DNA of 64,000 bases, taken from assembly GCF_964275005.1 (NCBI RefSeq), contig NC_092688.1, positions 24,206,940 to 24,270,939 of the forward strand. Direction: 5' to 3'. The notes under the pieces are model-generated. The model did not search any database. It saw nothing but the letters and a program-made list of their open reading frames with translations, and had not been told where the DNA came from. Positions 22,423 to 33,100 of the stretch are shown piece after piece. This DNA comes from Diadema setosum. Taxonomy: Eukaryota; Echinodermata; Echinoidea; Diadematoida; Diadematidae. The translations under genes and the position numbers were made by a program. Every line of letters starts with the position of its first letter. The stretch's first letter is position 1.

Positions 22423-22584
22423 TCAGGTGTGGGATGAGAAGTGGACGTACGCTGCACCAGGTGGGACTACGGGGTGGCACAAATCATAGTGGTCACTCTC
22501 TGAATCCGCTTGAACGTGCAAGTATTCTTCACAAAGTCGGCATTTTCTCCATGGAATGTTTGGTTCTTTCGTCAAAGAATAACA
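22423..22584 (-). CDS. Possible small exon, unknown
   Basis: After an acceptor-like atcatagtgcag, the frame reads CYSLTKEPNIPWRKCRLCEE, YLHVQADSESDHYDLCHPVV and ends PPGAAYVHFSSHT with a stop at 22,423. It lies in the gene-2 intron between stalk and membrane exons. Five Cys and YDLC/YVHF are visible. It could be an alternative terminal exon giving a secreted form, or chance. I do not recognise the domain. Confidence 0.25.
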   Translation of the reverse strand, partial: CYSLTKEPNIPWRKCRLCEEYLHVQADSESDHYDLCHPVVPPGAAYVHFSSHT

Positions 22585-23173
22585 CTGCACTATGATATAC
22601 AACACTTGTGAAGATAATGAAGAAATGGACTTGGCAAAAAATAGCTGTATTATGATCAGTAATGGTCAGCTCTCTATAATCGGAACATTAAAAAAGTTTC
22701 ATTAATCCAAAAGTGAAAAATATATCATTTAAAAGGTATTATTTTGTACTTTATGACAGAGACCGTACTTTTCAAAAATGGACATATCGATTTTTGCGAA
22801 CAAACTCTTCATTATGTACTTGTGAGTGAATGTCATAATGATTGTGTATACATATACACGTGTTTTCTAACATAATAGGAAGTTGACCTCTTTCTTTCAT
22901 GAAGTACTTTTTTTTTTTAAATCGAAATCAGTTTATTTGGAATCTACATCGATTTGAATAACAGCAAATGAAAGTACAAAATGGCATTATTGAAATCTAA
23001 ATAACTGTACGTATTATTTACTGTTATCATATGTTGCGTCGGTAGTTACCAATACTCATGTGCACTAAGAGACGGAGGCAGTATTTTTTTATACCGGAGA
23101 CTGCAAAATCAGAAATCAAAATATGCGTATATACATTTTGCGCATTTAAATCATTTTGTACAAGTAAACTCAC
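22585..23173 (-). other. Gene 2 intron, nothing else seen
   Basis: AT-rich sequence with a poly-T tract at 22,908-22,918. No exon or element ends were recognised. Confidence 0.5.
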
Positions 23174-23206
23174 TTAAAGCAGACGTTGGTTGTCGTGTCG
23201 TCAAAT
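23174..23206 (-). CDS. Gene 2, candidate Ser/Thr-rich mini-exon (third)
   Basis: A 33-nt candidate exon: acceptor attcttcacaag, donor TTTAA|GTGAGT, phase 1-1, reading LTTRQPTSAL between two split codons. Together with two similar mini-exons upstream it would form a short O-glycosylated stalk between the WSC-like domain and the membrane. Support is only the donor quality, the shared phase and Thr/Ser content. Confidence 0.35.
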
Positions 23207-23662
23207 CTTGTGAAGAATGCTTTCTGCCTGTTTACGTGTAGATTGTAAATCAACATCATAAAGTTAGATACGTTATGTTGAGGTTATACATAAACATTAT
23301 TTATATCCCCTTAACCAACAAAGTACAGTATACCCTTTATTTGATGCGCCAGTGGCTTTCTTTTTTTTTTTTCTTTCTTAGTTGTTAGTTGTCAGAGCTA
23401 TGCTCGTGTCAATCAAAATATTATAGTTTATACAATATGTCAGGCAATGACAGAACGTACGTCTTCAAGTCATAGTTAATCACTTCATTTTGTCAAAATA
23501 GACACACATAAAGAAAAGACGAAAAATCACACTGAATATCATTTCGCACATTTGGCACATGATTTTGTCAAAATCTTTTCGTTTGATGGAATATAATCAT
23601 GAAAATACTTGAGAGAAAAAAAAAAGAATCATAGAAACAGTATTTTTTTACATGTCACTCAC

Positions 23663-23704
23663 TAGAAGCAAGCATGGTGCTTGTCTCATGGAATGTTGAT
23701 ACCT
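23663..23704 (-). CDS. Gene 2, candidate Ser/Thr-rich mini-exon (second)
   Basis: A 42-nt candidate exon: acceptor agtctacgcaag, donor CTTCTA|GTGAGT, phase 1-1, reading VSTFHETSTMLAS. It resembles the other two mini-exons in length class, donor (GTGAGT) and composition, as if the stalk arose by duplicating a short symmetric exon. Confidence 0.35.
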
Positions 23705-24371
23705 CTTGCGTAGACTGTCTCTCACCCATTTAGGGGTGATGATAAAGATCAGCGTCACTGACATTTCATTCAATTCAATTAAATCCAATTCAATTGATTT
23801 GTTTTTCATTCCTCTTTTTTTCCAACAAAACATAACGCATGATAAATCTGGAATTACAACATAAACATAAACATTCGACTTTGCGCAAAAGATAAATGAC
23901 ACAGATAAACAAAAGAATGCATACTGGCAAAAAAAAAGTACAAAGTTATGCTTCAGTTGAGAAAACAAAAAGAAATTGAGATGCATTTCTCAATAGTTCG
24001 ACACTTTTCGAATGCCTTTAGTATTCCTGCAAAATCTGAATAAATTATTGTTATATGTACGTTTGTGTGTACATTTATATGGATGCATCCATTCTTGTGT
24101 GTGCATGTATGTGCGAATGTGTATTTCTGTGTTCCCTATTAGTTTCTGTGTGTGTCCGCTTACATTTGGGTTAACATTATTTGTCCCTTCCAGTACATGC
24201 ACATTTACGATAGTACCAGCAAACGTAAAGGAAGTGTCGGGAAATCGTAAAATGGAATTAAGAAAATAAATCAAATAAAAAATACGCAAAAAAACACGCG
24301 CACACTCAAGTACAAAGAAGGAAAACAATAATTTTTGTTCAAAAGAAAAGGTTGAAGTTAGAAATACTCAC

Positions 24372-24434
24372 TAAAGGTATTGACTGCAGTCTCTGCTGTC
24401 GATGACCTTGTACTAACTGTGTACACCCCAGTGT
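24372..24434 (-). CDS. Gene 2, candidate Ser/Thr-rich mini-exon (first)
   Basis: A 63-nt candidate exon: acceptor aattattttttag, donor CCTTTA|GTGAGT, phase 1-1, reading TGVYTVSTRSSTAETAVNTF. It is rich in Ser and Thr with no Cys, as expected for a mucin-like stalk. The polypyrimidine acceptor is the best of the three. The link to the WSC-like exon, which ends in phase 2, needs another exon not found here. Confidence 0.4.
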
Positions 24435-26349
24435 CTAAAAAATAATTAATACAAAGGAAGACATGCAAATCTGTGGCATGGTATGATAGGCAAGTACCCA
24501 GTTTGATACTCACGCTGACTCATGAATCTCAACGACTAAGAATAACAAGTTAATTCAGCATCTGCCTTTGCTATAATACATTGTACTTTCTCGTTTACAG
24601 TTCAGGAGTAAAGCATATAGCATAATACTCGCAATTCACGCAAAGCGGCTCAAAACCGAATGCAAATATTGTAGATTATTTTAAAAATGATGATAAGTAA
24701 TATAGATCAATTTCATATTACTAGAGTGTTCCAGTACACGATGCCATTTGACTGTTAGGGAAATCGTAGCATCATTGGCTAGCATACATGAAAAGAAAAT
24801 AAGAACATTAAGTCTCAAGATAAAGATTATCATTCCATGTTATATTTCTTAAGAATCGCTTTTGAAAAATAATGAAATTTGAAATTTAGAATGTAGGCCT
24901 ACTGATGTCAACTATCTTTTGTTTACAATAATCTTTGCCAAATTAAAGAAAATAACAAACTAGGAATAGAAAATCCTTATAACAAGGTACCTTGAAACCA
25001 TCCTCATCCTGACCATTTTCATATTTATTGAGTACAAAACACCAATGATATCCCAAAGTACCAATGCTAACATCGATCGTGTTGATATTTATCCATGCTA
25101 TGTTTCCAGTCTCTTGCTGTTGATAGTGATTTCGATGTACATTTTTTAAGCATAATTATTGATTATGCTCAGTATTGGCTCAGAGTACAAATACACCATT
25201 TGCATTCAATTTTGTAAAAACTTTACACTAAAAAATATACACATACACGCACAGAGCAGAGGGTATCTCTTCATCTACCACCGACCATTTGATTCAATTG
25301 CGACAACTCGGCAAGACGCGAATGGCGGATTCCATTGCGGAAAGTAAGTCGACCAAATGGGTAGTTCCTTACACTGCAACGATGCGGGATCGTGCTGGAT
25401 TAATGACGTAACCTTCACCGCACCTTACACTGCAATGATGCGGGATCATGCTGCATTAATGACGTAACCTTCACCGCAGGTGAGAGTTATGTTGGACCCA
25501 TATGTCGTGCTATTTGTGATCCATGACCATTCGTCACAGGACTAGGGTAATCACAATACCCAACAGATACTTCAAATCATATAGGAAAACAGAAAAGCCA
25601 ATCAAAGTAATTATATAGATACAGTAATTAAAAAAGGGTTGTGCACATCATGAAAGAACTTGTATCGTCTGTTAAAGACCTCTTTACATTGCCTAAAGAC
25701 CATCATGACGGCTGTTGAAGAGGTGAATGAATCATATCAATAAACAGGTAATATCAACCTGGATATTGTGAAATAATGTTATGTTTTGACTGTACCTCTC
25801 AAGACCATTCGTGTCATGGCATTCAACATCATAAAACGTGTGAAGAAAAATGATAAAAATACGAAGACAAATGATCCTCGGTCACAAAACTCCACAAAAT
25901 TTCCCCCTGTTTTCCAGTAGAACTTACAATTCAGAAAAGCAAGAACAATAGGCAACCCTCTTTCTAATCAAACTCAGTTTTTGTTGACACTTTTGTATTT
26001 TTTTTTCCATACTCCTTCCGAGGTGTTTGAAAATGAGCTTACAATTCCGGTAGTCGTCATTAAAGCAGTTGGCCGAAGCTGATAAAATTTGTAATAACGT
26101 GAGTAACCTTGTGTTTTGATATATTTAACATAATCTGTTTTCATTACTTTTTTGGCGGGAACCTTCCATCCTATTAAGGGCCATTTCAAAGCTCAAAATA
26201 GGAACCCCTTTTAGAATGCGATTGTGATCATATATCTCGGGATATTTTTCTTGGGATTTTGCAGGTTCACTTTTGTCTATTGTGCTTCCTGTTCTTATCA
26301 TTGTATAAATAATATTGCGGGTTTCTTTCTCTTTTAAACTCATACTCAC
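24435..26349 (-). other. Gene 2 intron, with one small tandem repeat
   Basis: No exon recognised. At 25,367-25,478 there are two direct copies of a 56-bp unit (ccttacactgcaaYgatgcg). The remainder is AT-rich single-copy-looking sequence. Confidence 0.5.
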
Positions 26350-26611
26350 TGTTGAATGAATAATGATATAGGTTGTGCCTGGCTGGGACATGTCCAGTTG
26401 CTCGAAAAACTTCCATCAGAAATCAAATCGGCATACGATTTTGTTTGCAAACAAACACAAAACCCACGATGTATGACAGCAACCCCATTGCTTCTCGGTT
26501 CTCTCCTGCAGGTAGATATACATTCCTCATCGGATTTAGATTCAGACGCATAGGCGAGCAGAATCGAAAGGGCTCTACTGTCACCTTGATAGCATCCGAG
26601 AAATCCACGCT
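26350..26611 (-). CDS. Gene 2, WSC-like domain exon
   Basis: Acceptor tttgttcttag at 26,612 in phase 1, exactly matching the phase-1 end of the SRCR-like exon upstream. It reads RGFLGCYQGDSRALSILLA, SKSDEECISTCRREPRSNGV, AVIHRGFCVCLQTKSYADL, then NWTCPSQAQPISLFIQ before donor CAACA|GTGAGT. The order GCY.D.RAL, .EC...C, G..G.FC.C and a late WxC is that of WSC domains, which are Cys-rich carbohydrate-binding modules on cell-surface proteins. Six of the usual eight Cys are visible, so this is a divergent WSC. The exon ends in phase 2. The product would be extracellular, between the SRCR-like domain and the stalk. Confidence 0.65.
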
Positions 26612-28344
26612 CTAAGAACAAACAAAATGAGAAAAGGGAGACGGTTACCTGGATAACATATTTTGATTTGTTTGTTTGTTTCTTTGTCTTTTTGCTATCA
26701 GAATTTGTATCAGACCAATCACAAGTCTATTGCCTAATATTCTGAAAATTCGTTTTACCGAGGAATCCATATTCCAGTGTATCGTTAATAAAAAAGAAAG
26801 CACAATTAAAAAGTTCAAGGACTCGAAAGCGAAATAAAGTTCGAATAACGTTGGTATTTAGTAGGTACCTTTTTCTTCTTCTGTTTTTTTTTTTTTTTTT
26901 TTTTTTCATTTCGGATGAAATCAAAGCTTCGGAATAACGAACATCACCCTTCATCCAGGCCAATCCCTGTCCCGCAAATTGTCCCCAACAAAAAGAGAGA
27001 TCCTTTAAAAGCAAATAATACAAAATAAGATCTGTTGTTCTCTAGACATTAGTTTTGTAGAAAACATGACATAGCCTATACCTGGTTATGCTGCTACTGC
27101 TATGTGTTCTTTCAATCTCCACAAATTATTCAATTATATAGTCGGTGTATACAATTTCCGTCGTATCTACATTGTACAATCTTTCAATGTGGAGGGTTGT
27201 TATTGGTTAATGAACACCATAAGCATCATGTAATATGTATAAGACATGTATTATATGCTGTCCATTGACAAAACAACAACAACAACACGTGATGCTTGCA
27301 CTGGGAGATACTTGGAGATAGAACATGTTGAATTGATAATTTTGCACAAGACGCTTGAGGTACCTTTTATATCTTGTTTTTCCTTTGTCTATGAAAATGC
27401 ACCTCTTCTGTTTATCAAATCGTTCACATTCTAAATAGGTTAAGATGGTTCAATTCACACGATATAATATATATTATCACTGTCTCATTTCAAAGGTTAG
27501 ATTTTACATTTTTATACTACAATGTAGAAAAGTGAAAATTCATCCTGGCCGCCTTTTTTGTGCTTTCTGCATATCTATAATGTAATAGCAAATTTCTCCC
27601 TCATCTGGAGCCACCCTATTTTGCAACACCTTTTGTTTTTCACTTTCTTTTTCCTCGTCAATTTTGGTTTCGAGTTATCACTGATCGGAACAGCGAATTG
27701 TATTCATCATTGTTGCTGCTAAATATGATACTATAGGCTGACCTCGGCATTTCACTCTATCAGCCATGTTGGAAGAACACTCAGCCGTTGGGCAATCCCG
27801 TAAACGCTGAAACCTGTATGAATCTGTGCATTGATGACGTAGATTTTTTTTTTTTCAACTGTTCATCTGTCCGGTCAATTCATTAGTCATGAAGCAAAAA
27901 CATCGACACAGTAATATGTGTTAGACATTTCTTTATTCTTACAACCACGAAGAATAAAGAATAGAAACAAAAATCATACAAAATGCAACGATTTATCTGT
28001 CCATTGTCAATAATATTTATCAAATCTGTCCCAATGTGCAAAAAGATTACCTTTTGAACTTTAACCTGCCTTCTATTCCCTTCATCATTTCGGAATCCTA
28101 GATTAAAAAAAAAAAAAATACGTAAGTCATGTAGGCCTAATTACATCTCTTCGGTTTTGTTTTGTTTTTTCCTCCATTTGACAGGAAATAAAACATCCCG
28201 CATGATTTGCCCTTGCCCTTGGGTAAATGTAACTGTAAAATCGATGTTCTGTGCTGCTGTACTAGCAAGATCTGAAAGATTTTCTTCATTTGGGGGCTTT
28301 TGTCAAACCAGGTCTCGAATAATCATTCGAAACTGTCATTTTAT
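26612..28344 (-). other. Gene 2 intron, nothing seen
   Basis: Intron between the WSC-like and SRCR-like exons. It contains a poly-T tract (26,885-26,906) and a CAA run near 27,272. No exon or transposon boundary was recognised. Confidence 0.5.
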
Positions 28345-28500
28345 TTGTATTGACCTTCTTTTATAACTTATGTCGTCGATCATTGCTTCGGTTATTCTGA
28401 TTTGTTTATTGGGTTTGTTGGTTTCTGGTTTCTTTTAAATTGATATACGTAATGATGGTATATTATGTTCATTCAAATAGACACATAACAGCGCACGTAC

Positions 28501-28719
28501 CTGGAGATGAACATGATACGCGTTGAGTTCTGGTTCGTGTTGCCAAACTTGGCATAGGCTCAGGCGAATACTCCTCTGCCGCTGGGAAGCCTAGTTCTCC
28601 AAAGACCAATTCGGCAGCTTTTGCGGTAAATCCGTCATAACAGACATAGCTGCCTGACTCCAGGACCACTAAGCCTTCCAAAGGAGAGGCCCCGTTAACC
28701 AGTTGGACAGAGGGCATTT
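28501..28719 (-). CDS. Gene 2, SRCR-like domain exon
   Basis: A 219-nt exon, phase 1-1, acceptor after acttccaag and donor CTCCAG|GTACGT. It reads VQLVNGASPLEGLVVLESGS, YVCYDGFTAKAAELVFGELG, FPAAEEYSPEP and VSCSS. SRCR signature positions are kept (EG, VC.DGF, A..V..ELGFPAA, V.CSS). Phe replaces the usual VVC cysteine and the C-terminal third is missing, as in gene 1. Joined to 26,611 it gives SS-P-E-RGFLGCYQG without a frame change, which is the best evidence that SRCR-like and WSC-like modules belong to one protein. This exon looks undamaged although the exon before it is not. Confidence 0.72.
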
Positions 28720-29429
28720 CTTGGAAGTGAATATTACAAATGTTTTAATATGCATTGATGTGGAACGCTCACTTTTATATGCAGTAAATTTTATCATTTG
28801 TTCCCAATCGGTGTTGAAAAGAGAATCGGAACTTATGCATTTCTAAACAATGAAACCATGTTTCTTGCATTGCTATGCCGAACGCGATAATCTTTCTGGT
28901 TTTCAGATGCACTCTAAGAAATAAGACAAAAAGTGAAGATATACTTCAGTCGATTTCCAACTGAACAAAAAACTTTGTCAACCTCCCATCAAAATTAACA
29001 ATTACATATAGCCAAAATAACCGAGCATCACACCAACATTATTGCGTCATACTGACATTTAACGAATTCAATGACCAATGATGCCCCTGAGATAGTATTA
29101 TCCGTGACCGTCACCCTTTGAAATACAGCATCATTCTCCAATAATTTTGGTAATCATGTCGCCTTGGATTTCCCAGTGGACGAGGGTGTGTTACGGCACA
29201 TTTTGGTAAATCGGCACATTTTAGTAAATTACCAAAATGTGCAAGTTACCAAAATGTGCCGATAGTGTACCTATACCTGACGGGATCAACTGTTACCAAA
29301 ATGTGCAGTTAAAAGTGGATTTGCCTGCACATTTTGGTAACTGCACTAAAAACCCATGGATGGGCTTGAGATTTATAATACGGTCAAGGAGTTCAGGTGG
29401 TATGGTCCTGCAGTAAAGACAGGCAAGAC

Positions 29430-29965
29430 ACTTTAGCTCACCCGAGCTGAAGGCTCGAGTATACGCTATTGCGATTGCTTTTCGTGCGTGTATCCTGCGT
29501 GACCTGCGTGCCAGGTGCGTGGGACTGACAACTCAGTGAAGGAATAATAGTGTGATTCCTCTGATGGAATGGCAGAAGTACCACAGAATGTCATCAATTT
29601 GGCCGCATACGGGGACTGCGAAATACATGCGTGGGAGTTGTCTGCGAGGTGCTGCCGCTAAGGGCCTCCTACTGGCGTTCTGCGTGTATCTTTGCGGGCA
29701 ATTCCCACGACTCACCCGGAAAAAGTTTTGGTCATGCTGTAGACTTAGCTGTGGGTAAATCGGACTTGCGTGCGCACCTCAGGGCAAATACAGGCGAGAT
29801 ACGCGCTAGATACTGTCAGGTGCGGACCAACTGCGAAGAGCTCCGGGTAGCAAATTTGCTTCCCAGCAAGTCAAACTTCCCCAGATACGGTGTGACAAGG
29901 CCTTGAGCATGTTCAAAATATGTTCCGAGTTGCGGGGGTACACGCAGAACACCAGTAGGAGACCC
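29430..29965. mobile_element. GC-rich inverted-repeat element pieces, family of 36,828-37,293
   Basis: The stretch from about 29,490 to 29,906 parallels 36,990-37,293 (shared: GACCTGCGTGCCAGG, GGAATGGCAGAAGT, GCATACGGGGACTGCGA). It ends with CGGTGTGACAAGGCCTT, an inverted-repeat end of that family. From 29,910 the sequence turns into an inverted piece of the same family that continues at 36,591 on the far side of the LTR element, so the LTR element landed in this older element. Confidence 0.65.
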
Positions 29966-30160
29966 TGTGACGGAGAACCGTGATGTGCCTTGGTGAAACC
30001 AGGGTGGGGTGTAATAAAAGTGTCCATTCGGGACAGGAGAGTTGGAGTTGGCAAACATGGCGCGAACAGTCGCAGTCATTCGGTGCTGATCCAAGAATGT
30101 TTTGTCGGTGTATGACAGATGTTATGTCGGTGCTGACGGGTGTTCTGTTGGTGCATGACA
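29966..30160 (+). repeat. 5' LTR of the Gmr1-like element
   Basis: 195 bp, starts TGTGACGGAGAACCG and ends GGTGCATGACA. Unusually short for an LTR. It differs from the 3' LTR at one position by eye. Confidence 0.93.
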
Positions 30161-33100
30161 TGTGGGGAACATGTCCGGGAAATGAACATACAAACAAGCT
30201 GTCTTTTGGGTAGTATTTCGGTGTTTTGTACATCGTTGTAATGATTGATGCCCGTTGGGGGTACAGTATGTGTAGTGTTCGCACTCATGTGAGATGTGTA
30301 CACAGGGTAGCGAACGTAACAGTGTCGTTCGTTCGTAGCGGTAATGTATACTGCGTGACATTGCACGGTATGTGTAATGGGGCTGCGTTAGCAGTGGTTG
30401 TGAATGGAAGTGCGATTCGCGAAGCGATGAGTATGTTTTGCGCACTTGTACTGGTCTTCTCGCTAGCTGAATACCAGGGTTGCAGCATTGATTGCTGGAA
30501 AGGAAGGGTACGTATCATCGTTTCATTTATGTCATTCTATCAGATTAGTGTGTCACTTTCTGGTTATTTGGATTAGCATCGTTAGATGTGGCTTTACGAG
30601 GAAATTGGCCTCGAGATATACGAGTGTTTGTCCGGTCTGAATTGCTTAGACTATTCTCGTAGTTCGGTACGCAGTGGAGTGTACTGTAGGAAGTTGCGTT
30701 AGCGACGTAGTCTTGAAATCTAGTCGGAAAGCTAGATGTGAATAATCATGGCAGCCAAGTTCGATGCCGCAGAGTTTGTGAAAGACGTCACTCTTGGTAG
30801 ATTGAGAGGGTTAGTGAAAGCCCAATTGATTGAGGTTGCAACTCATGTAGATGCTGATATCAGAGAGTGTAGTCGAAAGAAAGAAATCTTTGCAGTTCTG
30901 GTGAAGAAGCTTGAACTGGGTGGTGTAGAAAATGAACACACAGACCAGAGTGAGAGTACAGATGAGATTGAGAGTGCTGGTAGAAAAACTGCTCCAAGTA
31001 CTACTACTACATGTATTACTAGACCTAGTGAGATGAGGGTAGATTCCACACAACTAGAACTGGCTAGATTGGAGTTAGGAAAAGAAAAAATGAAGGCAGA
31101 AAATCTGAGACTCGAACAAGAGTTAATGCAACGTCAAATTGAGTTGACCCAGGCCCAGGCCAGTAGCGTCCCAGGGGATAGGCCTAATGTTACTATGTCG
31201 AGACCAAAGACGCCCGACATTGCAAAAATGGCAAACACAGTCCCCCGCTTTGATGAAGAGGATGTAGACTCTTTTTTTTTTTCTCCTTTGAGAGAATAGC
31301 CAGGAATTTGGAGTGGGAGAAGAAATATTGGTCCATGATAGTACAACAAAAGCTCACAGGCAAGGCACATTCAGTAGTGTCTGCTCTCTCGGATGAAGAG
31401 GCAAATGACTATGACACAGTTAAGGAAGCAGTCCTTCTTGCCTATCAGTTAGTCCCAGAAGCCTACAGGCAAAAGTTTCGAGGATATAGGAGAGGTTCGA
31501 GACAGACCTACGTAGAGTTTCAGAGAGAAAAAGAAATTCTGTTTGATCGATGGGTTCGATCAATGAAAGTAGATCTCACTTCTGACAATTTGAGAGAGAT
31601 AGTGTTGATGGAGGAGTTCAAGAAATCGACACCTCCAGATTTGAGAACATATTTGGAAGATCGTAGAGTACATGATGTAAAGAGTGCAGCAGTCACCGCT
31701 GACCAGTATGAGTTGACACATAAAGTGAAAACAAAAAGTCCTGAGGGAAAGAGGAAGTTTGATCAGTCGAGAAATCCTGACACTCAAAAGTGGCACGGTA
31801 GTCATAGGGATAAAGTAAAGACTGAATCACAGAAAGAGCGCCCAAAATCGCCACGGCCTCAATACAAAGAAGTGAGATGCTTTTTCTGTGGAAAAACGGG
31901 TCACATCAAGTCTGAATGTAGGCGATTGCTGGAACAAAATGAAGCAAAAGAGAAACAAAAGCAAAAAGCAACACATGGTTTAGTCCATGCAGACACACGT
32001 ACACAGAACAGTTCAGATGCTGAAACAAAAGAGAAACAGTACCAAGCAGCCACCAATGGTTTTGTTAAGTCAAGTGTAAGTGATGAACAGCGTCATCCAA
32101 ATGTTGTGAAAAGCAGTGTCTCAAAAATGACAGATACGTGTTCAAGTGGTCGTGTGGATGAAAAGTACAAGGACTTCATTTCCAAGGGTACAGTTACCAT
32201 TGCTGAATTTAGATTATCGGTTGTCATCCTTCGTGATACTGGAGCTACACAGTCCCTCATGGTAGGAGATGTGAAGAGTATGCCCATAGACTGTAACACG
32301 GGTAGGAAAGTACTGATACATGATGTCAATGGAGGAACTCAGGCGGTCCCTCTATTCCAAGTGAATTTGGATAGTGGACTGATTTCAGGGGAAGTGATTG
32401 TGGGAATTGTTCCATTTCTCCCTATGGATGGAGTTTCCTTTTTGCTTGGTAATGACCTTGCAGGAGGTCGAGTGAGTGTCCTTCCGGTTGTTTCCGAAGT
32501 CCCAGTGTACGAACAGGAAACGGAAAAACTTGTCGATGAATTTCCAGAAGTATTTCCAACATGTGCTATCACAAGGTTTCGAGCAAGTGAAGCAGAGCGT
32601 GAGAGAAAAGAGTCTGAAAGTGAAATTTCTCTTGGTGACACATTCTTTGGAAAGGTGACTAGTGAAGGTGAAAGAGAACAAAGTTGGGAAGAAGGTGTGT
32701 TCAGTCAGCCGGCTTTAATCAAAGCACAGATGGAAGATGAGGAGTTGTTGAAGTTGAGAGAGGGTGCATTGACTGTAGATGAGGCGAAGGGAGTGCCAGA
32801 ATGTTTCTATGTAAAGTCTGGTGTTTTGATGAGGAAGTGGCGTCCTCCAGATCGTCCCGCAGATGAAGACTGGACGGTTGTCGACCAGATAGTTGTTCCT
32901 CCGCCGTATCGAAAGGAAATTTTACGTCTTGCACATGAAATTCCAATGGCCGGACACATGGGTGTCAAGAAGACTTTGTGTAGAATCAGAACTCACTTCT
33001 TCTGACCCAAGATGAGAAAGGATGTGTCTGAATTTTGTCGAACGTGTCATGAATGTAAAGTGGTAGGAAAACCACAACATGCCATTAGATCTGCGCCGTT

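Noticed and set aside
29190-29345. CRISPR-like regularly repeated 14-mers
   Set aside because: The repeats are in both orientations, unevenly spaced, at the ends of a transposon and in a eukaryotic genome.
30226-30576. A 116-codon plus-strand frame before the gag-like region
   Set aside because: It lies in the leader of the LTR element, has no domain and overlaps shadow frames.
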